Positions 61,585 to 64,000 of a stretch of 64,000 nt of DNA are shown piece by piece. Within the stretch, counting starts at the first letter, position 1. Every line of letters begins with the position of its first letter. The stretch lies in contig NZ_JAFEWE010000014.1 in NCBI RefSeq assembly GCF_017355785.1, positions 1-64,000 on the forward strand. The letters are read 5' to 3'. The notes below the pieces were generated by a model. That model ran no database searches, was not told where the DNA came from, and saw only the letters and a program-made list of their open reading frames with translations. The position numbers were made by a program, and so were the translations under genes. The DNA is from Desertivirga arenae. GTDB lineage: Bacteria > Bacteroidota > Bacteroidia > Sphingobacteriales > Sphingobacteriaceae.

Positions 61585-61761
61585 ATGGATATCAAACCAT
61601 TAAAATACTATATAGGATTTATGCTGGTTATTCTGTTTTATTTTGGTTATGCTACCTGGAATGGAATTACATTTTGGGCAGATAAGGCAGAAAAAAACAC
61701 CGAGTATACAAATACGAACCGTGGACATTTTGGTTCAGGAGCAAGGTTTTACCACAAGTAG
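61585..61761 (+). CDS. 58-aa single-pass membrane protein
   Basis: This small gene fills the gap between the DUF4178 and DUF350 genes. The ATG at 61585 follows the DUF4178 stop by 3 nt. It reads MDIKPLKYYIGFMLVILFYF, then a soluble tail TEYTNTNRGHFGSGARFYHK. One N-terminal helix with a positively charged tail containing Gly/Ser is visible. It is too short for most gene callers. The tight spacing argues that it is a real part of the operon. No family is recognised. Confidence 0.65.
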   Translation: MDIKPLKYYIGFMLVILFYFGYATWNGITFWADKAEKNTEYTNTNRGHFGSGARFYHK

Positions 61762-61809
61762 GTTAACCAGTCATCTCAAATAATAAGAAAACTTCAAAAA
61801 AATAAGAAA

Positions 61810-62034
61810 ATGAGTTTACACGAACTGATCAATTACAAGTATTTAGTTGCATCCTTGGTTTATTCAGTACTTGGTATTGTAATCCTGGTTATTTCTTTCG
61901 TTATAATAGAAAAGATCACTCCGGAAAATCTGTGGAAAGAGATCGTTGATAAGAAGAATAACGCACTTGCTATTGTTTGTGCTGCATTTATTATTGCCAT
62001 CGCTATAATTATTAGTTCTGCCATTCACGGATAG
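61810..62034 (+). CDS. DUF350 family membrane protein, 74 aa
   Basis: Two predicted helices (about residues 10-33 and 50-72) with the family sequence LVYSVLGIVILVISFVIIEK. The usual DUF350 has tandem units; this is a single unit. It is known to occur next to spermidine synthases and DUF4178 proteins, and its activity is unknown. It ends 5 nt before the synthase gene start. Confidence 0.85.
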   Translation: MSLHELINYKYLVASLVYSVLGIVILVISFVIIEKITPENLWKEIVDKKNNALAIVCAAFIIAIAIIISSAIHG

Positions 62035-62039
62035 AAAAT

Positions 62040-63548
62040 ATGAATAACAAACTTCCTGCAGTGTTGCTGCTCTCTGTATTTGTAGTTGCAACATGCGGGT
62101 TAATTTATGAACTGATTGCCGGAACTCTTGCCAGTTACCTTCTTGGAGATTCCGTAACGCAGTTCTCTACCATTATTGGTGTTTATTTATTTTCAATGGG
62201 AATTGGCAGCTGGTTGTCCAAGTACTTTGAGAAAAATATCTTATCCTGGTTTATCCAAATAGAAATATTGGTTGGAATTGTTGGTGGAATAAGTTCTACT
62301 TTACTATTTCTTCTATTTGAAAGCATTGCCTCTTTCAGGGTACTGTTGTACGGTCTGGTATCCCTTACAGGAATATTGGTAGGTTTGGAAATCCCCTTGC
62401 TGATGCGTATCCTTCAGAACCGTTTTGAGTTTAAGGATCTTGTGTCGAAGGTGTTTACCTTCGACTATATTGGGGCCTTGCTTGCATCCCTTATCTTTCC
62501 GCTGGTATTGATCCCCTATTTAGGCTTGGTAAAAACAGCATATCTGTTTGGCATCCTCAATGTCTCTGTTGCTTTATTGGTCTGTGTAAATTTTAAAAAA
62601 GAGATACCAGCGGTTAATTACCTTCAATCTGCCTCTATAATAAGTATCCTTGGTCTGCTGCTGGGTTTTGTATACGCCGAAAAGATCACCAATTTCTCCG
62701 AAAGTCTCAGCTATAACGACACCATTATTTATTCCAAGAGTACCTCTTACCAACGCATTATCCTGACTAAACGAGGAAAAGTCCTACGGTTATTCCTGAA
62801 CGGAAATCTTCAGTTCAGTTCCGACGACGAGTATCGCTATCATGAGGCCCTGGTACACCCCGGTCTTCAGGCCCTGCCGCAAGCACGTAAGGTTTTGATA
62901 ATGGGAGGCGGCGACGGTTTGGCGGTTAGAGAAATACTTAAATATCCTAATGTAGAGCAAATTACCCTTGTTGACCTGGACAAAGGAATGACCTCTTTGT
63001 TTCAAAAGAATGAGATGTTATTGAGTTTGAACAAGAAATCATTACTGTCGAAGAAAGTGAAGGTGGTTAATGCAGATGCTTTTACCTGGGCCCGTCAGCA
63101 AAAGGAAACTTTTGATTTTATAGTTATTGATTTCCCGGATCCTTCTAATTATTCTGTAGGAAAATTATACACAAATTCCTTTTATTCAATAATTAAGGAA
63201 CTATTAAATCCAGACGGGATCATGGTGGTACAATCTACATCTCCTTTTGTAGCCCCTAAATCGTTCTGGACCGTCAATAAAACTCTTGAATCTGTAGGTC
63301 TGCACACTGTTCCCTATCATAACTATGTTCCATCTTTCGGTGAATGGGGATATATTATGGCGATGAAGAAGAGTTTCTATAAGAAGCCGAACTCCTTTAT
63401 TTCCAACCTTAAGTTCATAAGTAAGGAAAGCATGGATCAAATGCTGTATTTTCCAAAAGACATGGCCAAGAGAGAGACGGAAGTGAATAAATTGAACAAT
63501 CAGGTGCTGGTGAAATATTTTGAGGATGAGTGGGCATCGGTTCTTTAA
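62040..63548 (+). CDS. Membrane-embedded spermidine synthase (polyamine aminopropyltransferase), 502 aa
   Basis: The N-terminal about 215 residues form seven predicted helices; the C-terminal part is a Rossmann-like aminopropyltransferase (about 230-430). Cofactor-binding GGGDG is in VLIMGGGDGLAVREILKY, and the acceptor/catalytic region includes DFPDPSNYSVGKLYTNSFYS. By family it moves an aminopropyl group from decarboxylated AdoMet to an amine acceptor. The membrane fusion suggests an acceptor in or at the membrane, which is inference. The FAD gene overlaps its end by 23 nt. Confidence 0.9.
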   Translation: MNNKLPAVLLLSVFVVATCGLIYELIAGTLASYLLGDSVTQFSTIIGVYLFSMGIGSWLSKYFEKNILSWFIQIEILVGIVGGISSTLLFLLFESIASFRVLLYGLVSLTGILVGLEIPLLMRILQNRFEFKDLVSKVFTFDYIGALLASLIFPLVLIPYLGLVKTAYLFGILNVSVALLVCVNFKKEIPAVNYLQSASIISILGLLLGFVYAEKITNFSESLSYNDTIIYSKSTSYQRIILTKRGKVLRLFLNGNLQFSSDDEYRYHEALVHPGLQALPQARKVLIMGGGDGLAVREILKYPNVEQITLVDLDKGMTSLFQKNEMLLSLNKKSLLSKKVKVVNADAFTWARQQKETFDFIVIDFPDPSNYSVGKLYTNSFYSIIKELLNPDGIMVVQSTSPFVAPKSFWTVNKTLESVGLHTVPYHNYVPSFGEWGYIMAMKKSFYKKPNSFISNLKFISKESMDQMLYFPKDMAKRETEVNKLNNQVLVKYFEDEWASVL

Positions 63549-64000
63549 GAACTCAATTACAAATAGTATCAGCAGAAGAGGATTTATGCTTCGTGCGGGA
63601 CTTATTTGTTCTGGCATTGCGCTCAATGCCTGTATCCGAAAAATTAAGCCCGGGTCTTCTCCTTATTCCGATATACCAGCTGAACTTAAAGGACCCGATG
63701 CAAGCGCTGGACATGTTCTGAGGGACAAGGTATCACTACCTAAACCCTCTTACTCCAGGGATGTTGGTGTTTTAGTTATTGGAGGGGGAATTTCCGGCCT
63801 TTCGGCTGCGCGTTGGCTGAAGAAAAATGGCTTAGAGAATTTTGAACTGCTGGAATTAGAGAACCAGACAGGGGGAAACTCAAAGTTCGGGGAATCGAAG
63901 GTTTCAAAATACCCTTTGGGTGCACACTATGTTACCCCTGCCAATAATGAAAATAAGGATCTGATTGATTTTTATCAGGAATGTAACCTGATCACTCATT
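63526..64000 (+). CDS. Tat-lipoprotein FAD-dependent oxidoreductase, 5' part (truncated by window edge)
   Basis: From the ATG at 63526 it reads a twin-arginine signal with SISRRGFMLRAGLICSGIAL and a lipobox-type LNAC, so it would be exported and anchored by the Tat route. The mature part has the dinucleotide motif VLVIGGGISGLSAARWLKKN, followed by LELENQTGGN. This resembles amine-oxidase-like FAD enzymes, which oxidise amines such as polyamines. Only 158 codons are visible. It overlaps the spermidine synthase gene by 23 nt, so it is in the same operon; the rest lies beyond the window. Confidence 0.85.
   Translation, partial: MSGHRFFKNSITNSISRRGFMLRAGLICSGIALNACIRKIKPGSSPYSDIPAELKGPDASAGHVLRDKVSLPKPSYSRDVGVLVIGGGISGLSAARWLKKNGLENFELLELENQTGGNSKFGESKVSKYPLGAHYVTPANNENKDLIDFYQECNLITH

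Noticed and set aside
1-64000. CRISPR arrays, rRNA and tRNA genes
   Set aside because: No regularly spaced short repeats, and no rRNA or cloverleaf-like segments were recognised on either strand by reading. A tRNA scan would be needed to be certain.

Overview
The window looks like a chromosomal segment of a Bacteroidota member, most probably family Sphingobacteriaceae (Pedobacter or Mucilaginibacter-like). The basis is: TonB-dependent receptors with an N-terminal carboxypeptidase-regulatory domain, 6-bladed beta-propeller secreted proteins, DUF1622/DUF6660-type small proteins, an abundance of orphan PAS histidine kinases, few Shine-Dalgarno sequences, and promoter matches to the Bacteroidota TTG-N19-21-TAnnTTTG consensus. 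No rRNA, tRNA, CRISPR array or complete insertion sequence was seen.

Layout. 0-3.6 kb is a decayed, mobile-looking edge: unknown proteins, an intact serine resolvase, a frameshifted second resolvase fragment, a truncated LuxR-type HTH and a 32-nt palindrome. 3.6-11.5 kb holds a TonB receptor, an AraC regulator with two short-chain dehydrogenases, and a PAS kinase, with a diverged dispersed repeat in the intergenic gaps. 11.5-18.1 kb has DUF1622, an AI-2E permease lacking its middle, a voltage-gated-type ion channel, an alpha/beta hydrolase with a Crp/Fnr protein, a frameshifted TlpA-like lipoprotein and a divergent MFS exporter/AraC pair. 18.3-21.4 kb is a two-gene pectin operon. 21.8-24.4 kb has a divergent SDR/HxlR pair with a DJ-1 remnant, and a YeeE/YedE pair. 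24.7-35.2 kb carries a multi-PAS kinase, a beta-propeller protein, a TonB-type receptor split by one in-frame stop codon, a CPA2 antiporter and small proteins. 35.3-41.9 kb has a TonB receptor with a Cys/His-rich DUF6660 protein and a three-subunit Tat-type molybdenum hydroxylase (PaoABC-like).

42.0-48.8 kb is a photosensory island: a PAS-AraC-PAS regulator, a stand-alone receiver, a LOV-domain histidine kinase, a second receiver translationally coupled to it, a full bacteriophytochrome kinase, and a BLUF protein. The flavin- or bilin-binding residues of all three photoreceptor classes are intact. No heme oxygenase was found, so the bilin must be made elsewhere. A second GH28 and another multi-PAS kinase follow.

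The last 11.6 kb holds two divergent operons around a shared palindrome. Leftward: SWIM zinc finger / DUF5691 / MoxR AAA+ ATPase / DUF5682 / VWA-MIDAS, a compact MoxR-VWA chaperone-like or conflict-type system. Rightward: divergent SpeD / DUF4178 / 58-aa membrane protein / DUF350 / membrane-embedded spermidine synthase / Tat-lipoprotein FAD oxidoreductase (runs off the edge). This looks like a membrane-associated polyamine pathway of unknown purpose. These two operons and the photosensory island are the strongest candidates for interesting, poorly described systems here.
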